A DNA stretch of 64,000 nucleotides from Calycina herbarum (taxonomy: Eukaryota > Ascomycota > Leotiomycetes > Helotiales > Pezizellaceae). Below the pieces are notes generated by a model. It saw only the letters and a list, made by a program, of their open reading frames with translations. It was not told the origin of the DNA and did no database searches. The DNA is taken from NCBI GenBank assembly GCA_001414485.1, contig LLEY01000080.1, forward strand, positions 1-64,000, read 5' to 3'. A program made the translations under genes and the position numbers. Shown piece after piece: positions 46,827 to 59,909 of this stretch; position 1 is the stretch's first letter; every line of letters starts with the position of its first letter.

Positions 46827-49800
46827 GGGCCCTCTCTAACTAAGCCGCTTTGTCTTCCGTAGCTATAGGGTCGTTACTCTCTAATTCGCTGTAATTGTCT
46901 CTTCCTGCCTCGTATGCCTCTAGCTACAAAGGAAGAGCCTTTGGAGGCCCGTCAGCTGTTAGATTCGCTAAATGGAATTCCTTTAACATATGTGGCGAGT
47001 AGGCTACGTAGCGAGCTAGGTGCTAGTTAAGGTCCTCGTTATAGCCCTTCTACTTTAATCGGTAGTAAAGAGACTTCTATCGCATCTTACTTATAAGTAC
47101 TTCCTTAACCTCCTATTCTTCTTCTTTGTCGACGATAATCGATAGAGGTAGCGTACTTACTTATCTAAGTAGAGGATCGTCTGAAGCTTTACGTAACTTC
47201 TCTAGTACGAAGACAGGATAGACTCTAATAGAGGATAGTAACTAGAGTCTAAAAGTAGAGCTAACTTCCTTAAGGATCTTAAAAGGTCTAGCTATCTAGT
47301 GGTCTAACTTCTGGCTAGGTCTTTGTATATTCTAGTCCTTTGTAATAATAAAAACTATATCGCTGACTCTAAAGTCTACTTCTTGTCTATGTCTATTCAC
47401 GTCCTGTTCTTTCTTTTCTTAAGCTTTTACTATATTTGCTTAGCCGACGTCTAGTACTTCTTAAAGAGTCTTTGTAACTGTTGTAGCTTCTTCTTATAAT
47501 AGCCTCTCTTGTATAGTCGAGGGTCTAGGCGTATACTAGTCAAAAGACGTTCTTAGTAAGTAGCCCTTTTATAATTCGAACAGGGACATTCTAATAGTAC
47601 TATAAGGCAGTATAAGCTAAGCGTGGTCTATTATTAGAAGTAGCTCTAACTAATTATTCTAGTAGTAATTTACGTATAGCCGTAAGCGCTAATCTAGGTA
47701 CTGGTTTATAATTTCAGTTTATCCGTCTGTCTAGGCGTGATTTACAGTCGAAAGTCGAAGCCGGACGCTGAGGATTCGCGTAAATTCTCGCCAGAAGGTA
47801 GAGATAAACTAAGGGCCTCTGTTAGAGACAATACTCTCTAGGATTCTGTAATATCGTAATATATACTATAAGTATAGCCTAGCTATCTACTTAGCTATTA
47901 CTTCCTTTTAGTACGGGATAGAGATAGATTGTTTAAATAATTGGTCGATAACTATAAATACGTTATTAAAGCTATGCTTATTAGCTAGGAAGGATTTAAA
48001 GTCTATTACTACGTATTACTATATACGTAATAGGACTGGAAGTGGGTATAGATAACCAAGGGTCTTATCTCTTAGCATATCCGCTCTTCGACATTCGTAA
48101 CAGTTATATACGTATTACGTAATATTAGACTTTATATTTCGCTAGATATATCTTAAGCGAAGGATCTAGTAGGTCTTATCTCGTCTAAGGTGGGCTAGTA
48201 GTACTTAGTTGTATACTTTATAGATCAAGTCTGTCTATAAAGTATCGATATCTAGTACTATTAAGCAGCCTCGATAAAGCAGTAGGTCTTCCTCTAAGAC
48301 GTACGGAGAGTCTTCGTCGTTCTTAGCTTATAATCGTAAAGCTTAAAGTATCTTAGTATCCTTATTTACTTTACAGATTCGTTTAGAGAGCGTAAGAGAC
48401 TCCTAGAAGTGGTTGTCGTCGACTGGAGCTAGCGTAATAGAGCTTATTTCAACCCCGAGGTCTTTAAGTGTTTCTATATCGACTTATTCTTTTGTTAAGA
48501 GCGTATAGGTCTAGTATTGTTTTTTCAGCTCCTTCTAAGTCTGTAACTCGTCCGTTTTTCGTATTAAAGTGTCTGCCTTTCTATTCTCTTTTCTAGAATA
48601 GTATATTACTATAAAGTAGTATTCGGCTAAAGCTTCAGCCTATCTAGCTTAACGTATAGTAAGCTGCTTTGTCGTTATAAAGTACTCGAGTGCTTTATAG
48701 TTAGTATAAATACGAACTTTCTTATATATGCTTTGTAATTCCGGTCTCTATTCTATAAGCGAGCGTACGATTACGAGTATCTCTTTATCGTAAATCTCGT
48801 AATTATACTTAGCTAAGGACATGACCTTACTAAAGTAAGCTACTAGGTACTATTCGCCGTCTGCTTACTATTGTTATAGTATCCTAACGATTATCTCGTC
48901 TAAGACGTCTATCTCGATCATCGTAGAAAGCTCTAGAGAGTAGTAGCGAAGGACTAGTACTATTGTAAGGTATTCTTTCAGCTCCTTAAAAGCGTCCTAG
49001 CAGCTTTTATCGAAGTTAAAAGGTACGTTATCCTTTGTAAGACGTGTAAGTGGTTTTATAATAATTCTATAATTCCGTATAAACCTCCGGTAGAAGTTAT
49101 AAAAGCCTAGGAAGCTCTAGACGCCTTTTACTATATCTAGTACTTACTAATTCTAGACTACTATAACTTTTTCTAGATCTACTTTAATACTATTAGTCCT
49201 AATAATAAAGCTAAGGTATTTTGTCTTCTCAACGTTAAATTTACATTTCTTAATATCTACTTATAAGCTAGTATCTCGTAGTCGCTAGAGGACTTTTCGT
49301 ACATGTTCCTCGTACTCTAATATATTCGAAGAATAGATAAGGATGTCGTCTAAGTAAGTAGAGTAGAAATCGTCTAAATAGTTAAAAAGTACGTCGTTTA
49401 TATACCGCTAGTACGTAGATAGTCTATTTATAAGTCTAAAGGGCAGAACCTTACACTTATACGTTCTATAACGTGTATAGAAAGTGGTTAGTTCTTTAGA
49501 ATTAGGATCTATTTATATATAATAGAAAGCTTAACAGATATCGAGTTTTATAAAGATATAAGCTTAGCTAATATAGGCTAGCGTTTCATCGATAAGAGGA
49601 AGTAGATAGCGGTCTTTTTAAGTAAGGTTATTAAGCTTCTAGAAGTTAATACAAAAGCGTAATCTTCTGTCTACCTTCTTAATAAATAGTACTAGAGCAG
49701 TAAAAGGGGACTGGCTATGCTCTATAAATCCCTTATAAAGGTTGTCTAAGATGTATTCCTTTATAGTAAGTAGCTCTTTAGTCGACATCTTATATAGTAG

Positions 49801-50720
49801 GGAATATCTAAGAGTATCTGTTCCTTCTAGCTGTATTTTATAGTTATAATATTAGTAAGATAGTAGGGTATTTAAAGCTTCCTTTAAGAATACGTCTATA
49901 AAATCTATATACTTCTCTAGAACCTCTAGTATTACTATACGATCCTCTTCTTATCTAGCTATAATACTATTAATCTTATATAAGCTAGTAGTAAACATCT
50001 TACTATCTTCCTAAAGTAAATAGTAGTATATTCCTACCGTAGATATAGTAGAGATATTGATTATTATAGAAGGTTCTTACTTTAGAAAGGGCTTTCGTTA
50101 ATAGACTAGGGTAAGTACTTTCTTAGGTAATCCCTCGAGTTCCTGTTTCATAATCTAGTATTATGCTTATATAGAAGACTAGTAGTTGCTTTCGTAGATT
50201 ATAGGTACGTATTCTAGATATTCTATTATATAGAGTTCTAGAATAGATCGGCTATTCTGTCTCTATAATTCGTCTATTTCTATTATAAGGTTATAAGCGT
50301 CTACTTAATTCTGGTAAAAGAGTATAGGGTCCTTAGGACGAATAGCTTCGTATAAGAGGGGGGTAGGCTGCCGAGCAGAGAAGTGAGGCTTAAGTTCCTC
50401 TAGCTAGAGTAACTTTTAATAAGTTACGTTGATATTAATATAAAAGTATTTAAAGAATTTTTAGCTAAGGATAACGTTATATAATCCTAGGTCTAGTAGA
50501 ATAAAGGGTATGTTAAAGAATTTATAGCTATCTAATACGTAATTAGAGAGGAGGTAGTAAGTAGCTTCTCCGCTAATCTCTCTGTTATATCTGCGAATCT
50601 TTATAAGTATAGAAAGTCTTTTTATTTTAAGGTTATAGAACTTCGCTAAGTCGTAGCTGAATTAGACGTCTATAAAAGAGAATGTATTTGCTCCTAAGTT
50701 ACTAAGAGCAGTAGTTTATA
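46815..50720 (-). pseudogene. Element C pol: protease, RT, RNase H, integrase, chromodomain
   Basis: Protease about 50480-50720 (SNLGANTFSFIDV; DSGA in relatives). RT box [14 protein letters not shown] at about 49331-49360, catalytic DD intact. RNase H 48600-49000, integrase 47700-48350. A C-terminal chromodomain (K-KGYNEDLN-H, AYSPHMLKEFHLANLTADG) at about 46910-47075 is followed by a long acidic tail ending GVV. About 30 RIP stops estimated. Chromodomain type differs from A, B and F. Confidence 0.8.
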
Positions 50721-50879
50721 TACTATATCTATTGATTATTATTATACTAGGTAAAGTAAACGCTTTTCTACTAACTAATAACTATAGATTAATCTTAGAA
50801 AGATTAATCCTATATTTACCTAAGGTGAAGTCTTCTCTTAGGTATATTCGTTTCCCGACTTAGATCTAGCTTCTTCTTC

Positions 50880-52090
50880 TTTCTCTAGCTCGCTTAAGTC
50901 TACCTTCTTATAGACTCTTAGCTATAGGCAGGACTTGATATAATAGCTGACTTCTCTATAGTTATAACATATGTTAGTAGAGGGGTGAATGCCAGCTGTA
51001 TAAGCAGGAATTTCTAGAGAACGTGTAGCTATAGCTGTATTTGTAGCTATAGTAGGTAGATACTTGCTTACACGCTTTCTAGCCTTTTCTTCTATAATAT
51101 CTCGTAGGTCGTTGTTAACGCTACTAGTAAGAGTGTAAAAGAGGTCTATGTCTCTCTTAGCTTAAAGTCTAACAACCGTAAGAGCTTGTTAGAGGTTAAT
51201 AGTTAACTTATTAAAAAGGTTATTAATTCTGTCTTACTTTAGAGCCTTAGACTTATCTACCAGCTTCTAGAACTTTACTCGAAACTCGTAGAACGTCTCT
51301 CGAGCTATTCGTAGCTCTTAGTACTTCTTATAAGCCTTGTTACGAACGTATAGACTAACTACAATGTTATAGAGGTAAGCTAGTATCTCGTTATAAGTAG
51401 TAAATTAGTTATTAGCATCGAACTTATATTTTAGGTGAATATAATTACATACTTAGCTAGTAGTAGCACGATATACTAGATTTATCTTTACCTCCTTAGA
51501 TTCGAAGTAGTTAGTATTAATATATAGCTTTGCTATAATTTCAGTCTTCTAGGTATTGTATATAATCTGGTCGTCTTCTATTATAAACGTACATGGATTC
51601 TCTACTTTACTAGTCTTCTTAGAAGACTAAGTAGCAGGAGTAGATTAGACAACCTTTTTAGCTTTAAGCTCTATAGAGGTATATTTACAGTGTACGTGTA
51701 TTTCTACTACTTAAGAGGTAGATCTAGTATTAACTTTAAAGTAGTAGACCTTATCTATAAGAGTAGTTATTATCTAAAGGATTTGTTATAAGGCATCGTC
51801 GACTATAAGAGGAGGAGGTGACTTAGACTTTGCTACTGTAGAAGAGCTAGTAGTAGCCTTACTAGTAGGTGAAGGTGGTAGTACTATAGCTTGAGAAGAG
51901 GTCTTAGTCTTTCAAGAGCTAGTGTTAATAGTAGGTAGTAAAGGTAAAGGTAAAGGTAGAGGCTCTTTATCCGATTGCTTATCGAGCTAGCTAAGGGAGG
52001 AGTGTTATAACTTATTACCGTATATAAAGGGATTTGCTATAAGATAAATGTGTATGTTTTCGTTTATCAGTTTTAGGATATTCGTATACC
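50880..52090 (-). pseudogene. Element C gag with zinc knuckle
   Basis: The CCHC knuckle near 50925-50970 reads CYNYREVSYYIKSC. Upstream (toward 52000) are Pro/Ser/Thr-rich and acidic segments of a gag N-terminus. Leader and 5' LTR follow at 52122. Confidence 0.65.
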
Positions 52091-52705
52091 TTCCTAGGTA
52101 AGAGTATGAGTTTAGTTTTAGTATAACGGCCCTCTATAAATATACTATAAGAGATGCTTATAGAATAGTACCTATATTCGAAGAAAACTAAACTAAAGAG
52201 AGAAGAGGAGAGTTAGTACGCTCTGTCTCTATTTATATATACTAAGCGAGACTTCGGTAGAACCTCGGCACGTGATCCAGTCGTATGTGACTGGGACTGT
52301 TACAAAGATTAGTATATAAGTAAGAAGTATAGATACGCTAGGTTGTTGACTTAGAAGTAAACTCGTTACTTATATTAAAGATATTAAATAATATAATAAG
52401 ATTAATAACTAAAGTTAAGTACGAAGCTTCTATCTAATAGCAGACGTGCTAGTCTTTATATAGAACTATAGTCTCCTGTTCTAGTCGCTCTAGTCGCTCG
52501 CTCTGATCGCTTTAGTTAACAGGCGACTTAGGCGACTTAGGTGACTAGGTCACGTAATACTTCTTACTAAAAGAAATCCATAGATCGCTTAGCTAGTCTA
52601 AGGATCCCTCTTTTTACTTATAAGAGTTTCCGATAGTACTTAACCTATTAGAGCGCTGCCTAGTCTTTACTTATTATATGTTCACATATAATTCGTAATA
52701 TAAAA

Positions 52706-54400
52706 GTACTTAAGAATTGTTTTTAACTATTACTAGATTTAAGAAAGGAATTAACTAAGTGTTTATAGATATATATTTAAAGAAAAAAGCAGTCTAAGCT
52801 TTATATAGTCTCTAATAAAAGGGTTTCGCTACTAAATATATATTAATATTCTAGTAATACTCTATACGTCTTAGCTAGAACGACGAAGCCTTACGTAAGC
52901 AGTACTACAGAGGATTAAAGGACAGTGTTAAGAATAAATTAGCTAGAGATAACTTCCTAGATATACTCGACGAGTTAACTAACGATACGATTAAGATTAA
53001 TAATCGGAATTATAAGCGGAGTCTAGAGAAGAAGAGTAGTTATAGACATCGATATCAAGGAAAGAGTAGAAAAAAGAACTATAGAGATTCTATAGAAGTT
53101 AATATTACCTAGAAGCGTTAGATCTAAGGAAAAAGAACTTAAGACAGAGATCTACTAAAGAAAGAGCTTTCCTAGAAAGAGCGAGATTGTCGTTATAAGT
53201 AGAACTTATGTTATAACTATAGTCTCTCTAGCTATAGAGTAAATAAGTATAGTAAGAAGAAAGACTCTAAAGAGAAACAAGCTAACGCTACTATCTAAAA
53301 AGAAGTAGCTTTACTAGAAAAAATTAAACTTATAAACGAAGAACTCAAGGCTAGAGGATATAGTACGTAGATTAAAACAAATGCCTCGGATATAACAGTA
53401 GACGCTATATATCTATAGCTTAACAAAGGAATCGAGCTATAAGTTAGTAAGGTATAAGATACTAATAATAGTAGGAATCTACTTCTTAAAGAATATTATA
53501 ATATATAGTCGGAAATAGATTACGAATTACCTCTTTAAGTAGAATATAAATCACTACTTTTAACTAGTTCTTCGGAGTTATTAGACTTATTATCTAGTAT
53601 AGAAGAAGAGGTTAGAGATATAGGTCCTAGTAAGAGAGAAACTTAGGTATTTACTAGAATATTTAAGTAAAGAAATCGCTAGATATATATAGATAACTAG
53701 AAACTAGACTTCTAGAACTCTTATTTAATATAAGAAGTTAATCTAACTCTTTTAATAATATATACTATTAAAAAAGAAGACTATAAGATAATAACTTTAG
53801 TTAGCTTAATCACTAGTTAAGAGACTATTAAAGGAAAAGAACTTAGGTATAGCTAATAACAAATTAAAGGATCTAGTTATCCTAAAGTAGGAGACGTATA
53901 GAGGGTCTACGACGTCTAGAAAGAAACTAGCTTATAGTTATAGCAAGTTCTAACCAGATTCTAAGAACGAGTTAAGACAGCCTTCCTTAGGACAGTATCT
54001 AAAAGGTATGTACTAGAGGAATTTAGACGTTATATTATAGTTATACTAATTAAGAACAATAATAGAATAATATTTAGAAAGTATAGTTCGCCTAAACTAT
54101 TTAGTATACTCTTCTAAGAACAACGGGAATTTAATATATCTAAATAGATAGAATTAGAACTAGAAGAAGATTAATACCTATTTATAGAAGAGTTATAGTT
54201 TCTAGAAGTAATATAAGAAACAACTATATATTAGATTAGATATATACTAAGCGCTACTATAGATTAGATATTAGAAAAAAGGTTCGAGAGAACCTTACCT
54301 AAACCTAATAGTATAGTAAAACATTACTAAATATATAAAGTAGCTTTGTCTAATATAGATAGAGTAGTATTTTTTCCTTAGTCTTATATTAGAGCGGTTA
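52706..54400 (+). pseudogene. B3 gag, continued after B2
   Basis: Frame resumes after the second TAAAA: RKELTKCL, EDIYL-like and YYRGLKDSVKNKLARDNFLDIL (about 52900-52985; retrotrans_gag core). An Arg/Lys/Ser-rich segment follows, then a zinc knuckle (about 53200-53260, C-Y-N-Y-S-L-S-S-Y-R-V-N-K). Long clean stretches remain between stops. Confidence 0.75.
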
Positions 54401-57345
54401 GAAAAAAGAATTTAAGAGACTATATATTTAGAGTTTATTATCTAAAATTAGAAATATATACTACTTTAAGAGAAAAGCAGTTAGTAGTAACTATAGAAGT
54501 ATAAGAGAAAAAGTTATAAGTTATAATTAACTTAGGAGTAATAACTAACTTTATTTCTCTAATAGCTTTAAAAAAGCTAAACGTTCTAGTTAAAGGAATA
54601 AAACTATACTAATTAGAGGTAGTTAATAGAACAAATATTATATACTAAGATAAGATTATTAATTAGTAAACTATTCTAATAAAAACTAATATTAAAGAAT
54701 ACTACTTAGATATATAATTCGATATTATTAAGATAGAAAGCAAGGAAGTAATACTTAGTATACTATAGATTTAGAAGTATAATCTAGATATTAACTAGAA
54801 GGCTAGAACAGTAACGTTTAGCTAATATAAATACGTAGGTTTATATTTATAACTATTAGACTAGAACACCTTGTCTAGGGTCCTCTACAGGTTAGCTAGA
54901 CAGCTAATAACAAAATACCTATATAGTATAGAGAATTTAGAGCTTTGTTTAAAAACCTAGAAGACTTACAAGCCTTGCTAAAACATCGTCTATAGGATTA
55001 TAAGATTAAACTAAAGAAGAGTTATTCTCTCTTAAAGCAGAAGCTTTAGTTATATAACTAGAAAAGTCTATAAAGAATAGAAAGTTATATAAAGGAAAGT
55101 ATAAAGAAGAGATATATTAGGAGATCTAAGTTACTAATTACCTTAAATATACTTATTATTAAGAAAAAAGACAACCTAGAAGAGAGAGTATATATTAATT
55201 ACTAGGAAGTAAATTATACTATAGTTAAGAACGCTTATCTACTACTACCTAGCTAATACTTATAAGATAAGTTAAGTAAAGTAGTATAATTTATAAAACT
55301 AGATTAATAAAACGTCTATAAACTTATATAAATAAAAACTAGAGATAAATAGAAGATAGTATTTACCTTACTATTAGGCTTTTATAAATATATAGTTATA
55401 CTATTTAGACTTTATAATATACTAGCTATATATTAAAGATAAAATAATAATATTTTAAGAAATCTACTAGAAGTAATAGTAATTTATTACTTAGATAATA
55501 TATTAATTATCTTAGAAAAAGAAGAAGAATATAAGAGATATATTAAAGAAGTTTTATAATAACTTATAAAAGTAAACTCTTAGTTAAAACTCTTGAAATA
55601 TAAGTTTAGAGTAACTTAGACACTTTTCCTAAGATAGGTATTTAGCTTAGGAAAAATAGAAATAGATATAGTAAAGATCTAAGATATCTTAAACTAGAAA
55701 TTACTAGAAAACGTAAAAGATATATAGTCCTTTCTTAGATTTATAAACTTTTACTATCTATTTATTTAAGATTATATAAAGATTACTAAACTAATATTAG
55801 TACTAGTTAAGAAAGCTATTAAGTTTATATAGAATAAATAAGTAGAGAATACTTTTTAGAAGATTAAAGTAAGATTTATAGAAAAACCTATTTTATATAA
55901 TTTTAATATAGATAAGCCTAGTATAATCGAAACAGACGCTTTAGACATAGTAGTAGATATAATTCACCTATAACTAAATAATAAAGGAAAACTTATATCT
56001 ATTATATATTATTCTAAAACATTTAACCTAGTATAATAAAACTATAACATCTTTGATAAGGAATTACTTACTATAGTATTAGCTTTAGAATACTAGAGAA
56101 TTTATTTATAGCTAGTAAAATACTAAGGTATAGTTTTATCTAACTATAAGAACCTTAGGACATTTATAATAACTAAGGAACTTATAATAAAATAGTTAGC
56201 TAGATAGTTAGAGATATTAGAAGAGTTTAATATTATTATATAATATATAAAGAGAATATTAAACGCTTGAGCTAATACTCTTAGCTAGAAACCTAGATAT
56301 AAGAGAAACAAAGAGTATAAAAAGATTATAATCTTAAAAACTCTTAATAATAGAGACTTAGTATCTACTATATATAAAATAGTAGTAATAAACAACATCT
56401 AGATAGATAAAATTCAAAATATATATAAAGGTTATAATTAGTATATAAAAGGGAAATTATAGGTTCCTAGTTTATATATAAAAGAGTTCGTATAAGAATA
56501 CTATACTACGTCTACTTATAGCTACTAAGGAATTCGTAGAACTCTCTAAAGAATAAGATAATACTACTATATTAATCGATTATCTACGTTAGTTAAGGAA
56601 GTAATAGTAGAATATAATACCTATACTAGGAATAAGGCTTTCTACTATACTTCTTATAAATAGATAAATACTACTCTAATACTATAAATACCTTAGAAAT
56701 TAATATCTATGGATTTTATTATTAAGCTACTAAAATCTAAAGATCTAATAATAAGAGTTAAATATAATATAATCCTAGTTATTATACAACAACTTACGAA
56801 GTATATAATTCTAGTAGTATATATAGAGTTAAGTATAGCTAAGGAATTAGTATTTATATTTCTAAGAGAAGTAGTCTTAAGACATAGACTATCTAAAGAA
56901 ATACTCTTAGATAAAGATAAGCTCTTTATCTTAAAATTTTAGATTACTCTTATAGAACGATTAGGTATAAAAAGGAAGCTCTCTATAGTCTTTTACTCTT
57001 AAATAAATAGAGGAAACGAAAGGATAAATTAAGTAGTTAAAATATATCTTCGTTATTATATAAACTACTAGTAAGATAATTAAGTAGAACTGCTGCCTTT
57101 AGTATAGTTTACCTATAATAGTTTAGTAATAGAAATAACACTTATTACGCTATTCTATACTAACTATAGATATAAATTATTAGTATATCAAGAGCCGCTA
57201 TCTACGACTATTAATAACTAACTTACTTATGTTTACGTCTTAAAGATCAAAAGTCTATATAAAGAACTTATAAAGAATCTATAATTCGTAGTAGAAAGAA
57301 ATATATACTACTATAATAAACGACGTAGTTAGAATTAATTATAAG
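54401..57345 (+). pseudogene. B3 pol: protease, RT, RNase H, integrase
   Basis: Protease near 54510-54600 (INLGVITNFISLIALKKL). RT box YYLDNILIIL at about 55480-55512. RNase H 55880-56270. Integrase core includes an open run of 77 codons (56709-56942: MDFIIKLLKSKDLI..., REVVLRHRLSKEILLDKDKLF). The sequence stops matching family B near 57345, before the chromodomain. Confidence 0.8.
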
Positions 57346-58763
57346 CGAACTTAGGAATTAAATCAGAGACTCTTAACCTTAACGATTCTAATCTAAGAAC
57401 AACTCTCCTTCTATTCTAAGTTCTATACTAGACCTCTTTTACTTAAGAGATCCTGCTTCTAATACCTTCTCTTAATAGTAGACTACTCTACCTACTTCTA
57501 AAGACACTCTAAATCCTCTCTAATCTATTAAAAGTAAGATTATAGAAAGGATTAAACTCTTAAATAACGGTATATTATCTATATACTAATAATAGAAGAC
57601 ATTAGTACGCGATAAACTACTAGTAAATACTAATTATTATAATATAAGCCTAACTTAAAAGACTCTTATATAGAGAATAACTACTGAACTCGCTAGGAAC
57701 TATCTTAAGCCTAGATACGAGTCTAAGTCGATTTATATTACTTTCTACGATTATTAAGATATAATTAAACTTTTGGATTTATATTTCTTAACTGGATACG
57801 AGATAGAGGATCTATAGAACGCCTTCTAGGTCTTGTAGATAGGTAGAAAGGATTATACTAGAGAAACGTTTACTAACTTTAGAGGTTGCTTTTCAAGTAT
57901 AGCTATACTTAGAGAGATACTAGAGTTAGAACGATTCTTCTATATATAGGAGAAGATTATACTACAGCTACGAAACTTAGCCGCTGTACTTAAGAGACGT
58001 TAGAACTATAACTTTATTGAAATAGTAGTAGATCTTCTAGTCTTAGATAAGGAAAAACGCTAAAACGCTAAGTTATATATAGCTGATATAACTAAGCTAG
58101 TCGGTATAACCACTTTAGTTAAAAGGACTACCTTTTAACTCTTATCTAGTATAACACTGAAACCCTTCTAATCTATATAAGGATCCTTCTCTACTATTTA
58201 GACTACTTTCTAAACTTTCAAACCTATCTTAACTGTTGAATACTAAAAGACTATAGACTAAGTCCTAGCTAGTATAACGTATTACTACTACGGTAAGCCT
58301 AGATATTATAAACCCGATTACTCTTAGCTACTTAGTATTAAAGAGATAGTCTAGGAAGTAAATAAAGATAATATATAAGTCTCTATAGAGTATCTTAATT
58401 CAGACTCGGATTAGAGAGAAAACGAGATAGTCTAGATAAAGATTCCTTTCTAGGCTTATATAAATATAACCTATTAAACCTTAATCTTTCTAGCTTTATA
58501 GAAGGAAACTAATTCCTTATAGATATAACTCTTAGTATATATAGATACGGTGTTAAGTTACAAGCTTTAATAGATATAAGAGCGAATAGTTTTCTATTCT
58601 TAAATCGACCTTTAGTCTTATAACTAGCCTAATCGCTAGGATTATAGATTCAAAAACTACTCTACTTAGTACCTGTTTATAAATACGATAGTAATATCAA
58701 GAGTAAGATAACATAGTTTATATAGCTATATCTGAACCTAGATAGACGTCGTATCTATAACTA
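57346..58763 (+). pseudogene. gag and protease start of another gypsy element (D)
   Basis: gag-like frame (LARNYLKPRYESKSIYITFYDY, LDLYFLTGYEIEDL, KDYTRETFTNFRGCFSSIAILREI). A CCHC knuckle follows near 58285-58320 (YYGKPRYYKPDYS), then an aspartic protease start near 58557-58640 (ALIDIRANSFLFLNRPLVL; DTGA in relatives). Not alignable with A, B, C or F gag. No LTR is seen at the junction with B3. Interrupted by B4; flank AACTA (58759-58763) is the candidate duplicate. Confidence 0.6.
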
Positions 58764-59197
58764 TATAACGAAACTTAAATAAACTAAACAAAGGTAACTA
58801 AGTCTCGAAGATTAGTATATAAGTAAGAAGTATAAATACGCCGGGTTGTTTACTTAGAAGTAAACTCGTTACTTATATCAAAGATATTAAATAAGATAAT
58901 AAGATTAATAACTAAGTTAAGTATAAAGCTTCTATCTAATAATAGAAGTACTAGTCTAATATAGAACCTTCGTTCCTAGAATTCTACTAAATCCTTAGAT
59001 CTCTCTAGATTCTAAAGAGATTCTTAGAGATCTATTATATAACCTCTAATATACTTCTAATAAGCATGATCCTAGAATCCTTTAACTGTTTCTATTATTA
59101 CTAATTCTCTTCTATATTACCTCTCTTTCCTAGATACTATACCTTGTCTTATTAGAGCGCTGTCTAGACTACTTACTATATAACGTAATTCGTAATA
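58764..59197 (-). mobile_element. 3' LTR of family B element B4
   Basis: 434 bp, minus strand, TATAACGAAACTTAAA to AATTCGTAATA. Followed on the right by CTATCTCTTTCTTAG, the complement of the family B purine tract, so this is the 3' LTR and the element extends rightward past the window. Its core (about 59003-59040) has its own inverted repeat (AGATCTCTCTAGA / TCTAAAGAGATTCTTAGAGATCT). Confidence 0.8.
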
Positions 59198-59419
59198 CTA
59201 TCTCTTTCTTAGTCTAGTATATCTCTACGCTTAAGTATAGACTAAGAAACATTATTCGCAGGCTAGCGGCTTTTTCTTTAATATATTATTATAAGCGGCC
59301 TTCGATTTCTAAAAGAAGAAGAAAGAACGCTTCTGTCTTATAAATAGTATCGACGTAACCTAAAAAGAAATAATACTCTATTCTCGGTATTTCTTATAAA
59401 GTCGGCGGTGTATTATAGA

Positions 59420-59900
59420 TTCCTTTTAATCTAGCTATTATACTAAGTACGTTTATATAAAAATAAAATACAATAGTAGCGACGATTTCTAGGATTGAAA
59501 TATTTCTTATAATAAAGAGTAGAAGTTCTTAGACGCTTAGAAGAAGCGTCTTCGAGACGAGGAAGAGAAGGCGATAGTAAAGATACTTCGTCTTTGTAAA
59601 TAATAGAAGTTTATTTAAAAGCGTTATAAAGAAATAGTATAGCGTAGCTTTAAGTTTATTAATAAACTTAATACTATTAAGAAGAAGGAAAGAGAGAAGG
59701 CGAAGAAACAGAAGGAGATAAGAAAACAGAAAGAGGAGGTAGCCTAGCTAGTAGCTCTTACTTTTCCTATTAATTCCGATCCTGCTCTTAACCCCGGACT
59801 TAATCTAGTCTTCCTCGAGGCTTTCTCTCCTAGCTCTAAGATATAAGCAACCCTGGGTTTTAGTAGTAGAACTACTAAAGCTTTTATAAGTAATAGATAA
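59420..59900 (+). pseudogene. Antisense accessory ORF of family B (B4 copy)
   Basis: Plus strand, opposite to B4. Continuous apart from a handful of stops: KKRLRDEEEKAIVKILRLCK, KKKEREKAKKQKEIRKQKEE, then INSDPALNPGLNLVFLEAFS and TLGFSSRTTKAFISNR before TAA (about 59898). Same order as in B2 and E1. The conserved core is DPALNPGL-FLEAFS. No known domain recognised. Confidence 0.6.
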
Positions 59901-59909
59901 GGCTGTTCT

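Larger units (their letters stand above)
46626..52304 (-). mobile_element. Full chromovirus C nested in the B2 5' LTR
   Basis: LTRs 46626-46808 (3') and 52122-52304 (5'), 183 bp each, differing at 7 sites by my count, all TG/TA or CA/TA-type transitions. Target duplicate AAGAT (46621-46625, 52305-52309). 5679 bp. Less mutated than its host element, so probably younger or RIPed fewer times. Confidence 0.94.
39723..52700 (-). mobile_element. Full family B chromovirus B2, split by element C
   Basis: 3' LTR 39723-40162 (440 bp); 5' LTR 46577-46625 plus 52310-52700 (440 bp in total once C and one AAGAT are removed). Target duplicate TAAAA on both sides (39718-39722, 52701-52705). Inserted in B3 gag. 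The purine tract next to the 3' LTR reads AAGAAGGGGATAG on the minus strand. Confidence 0.92.
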
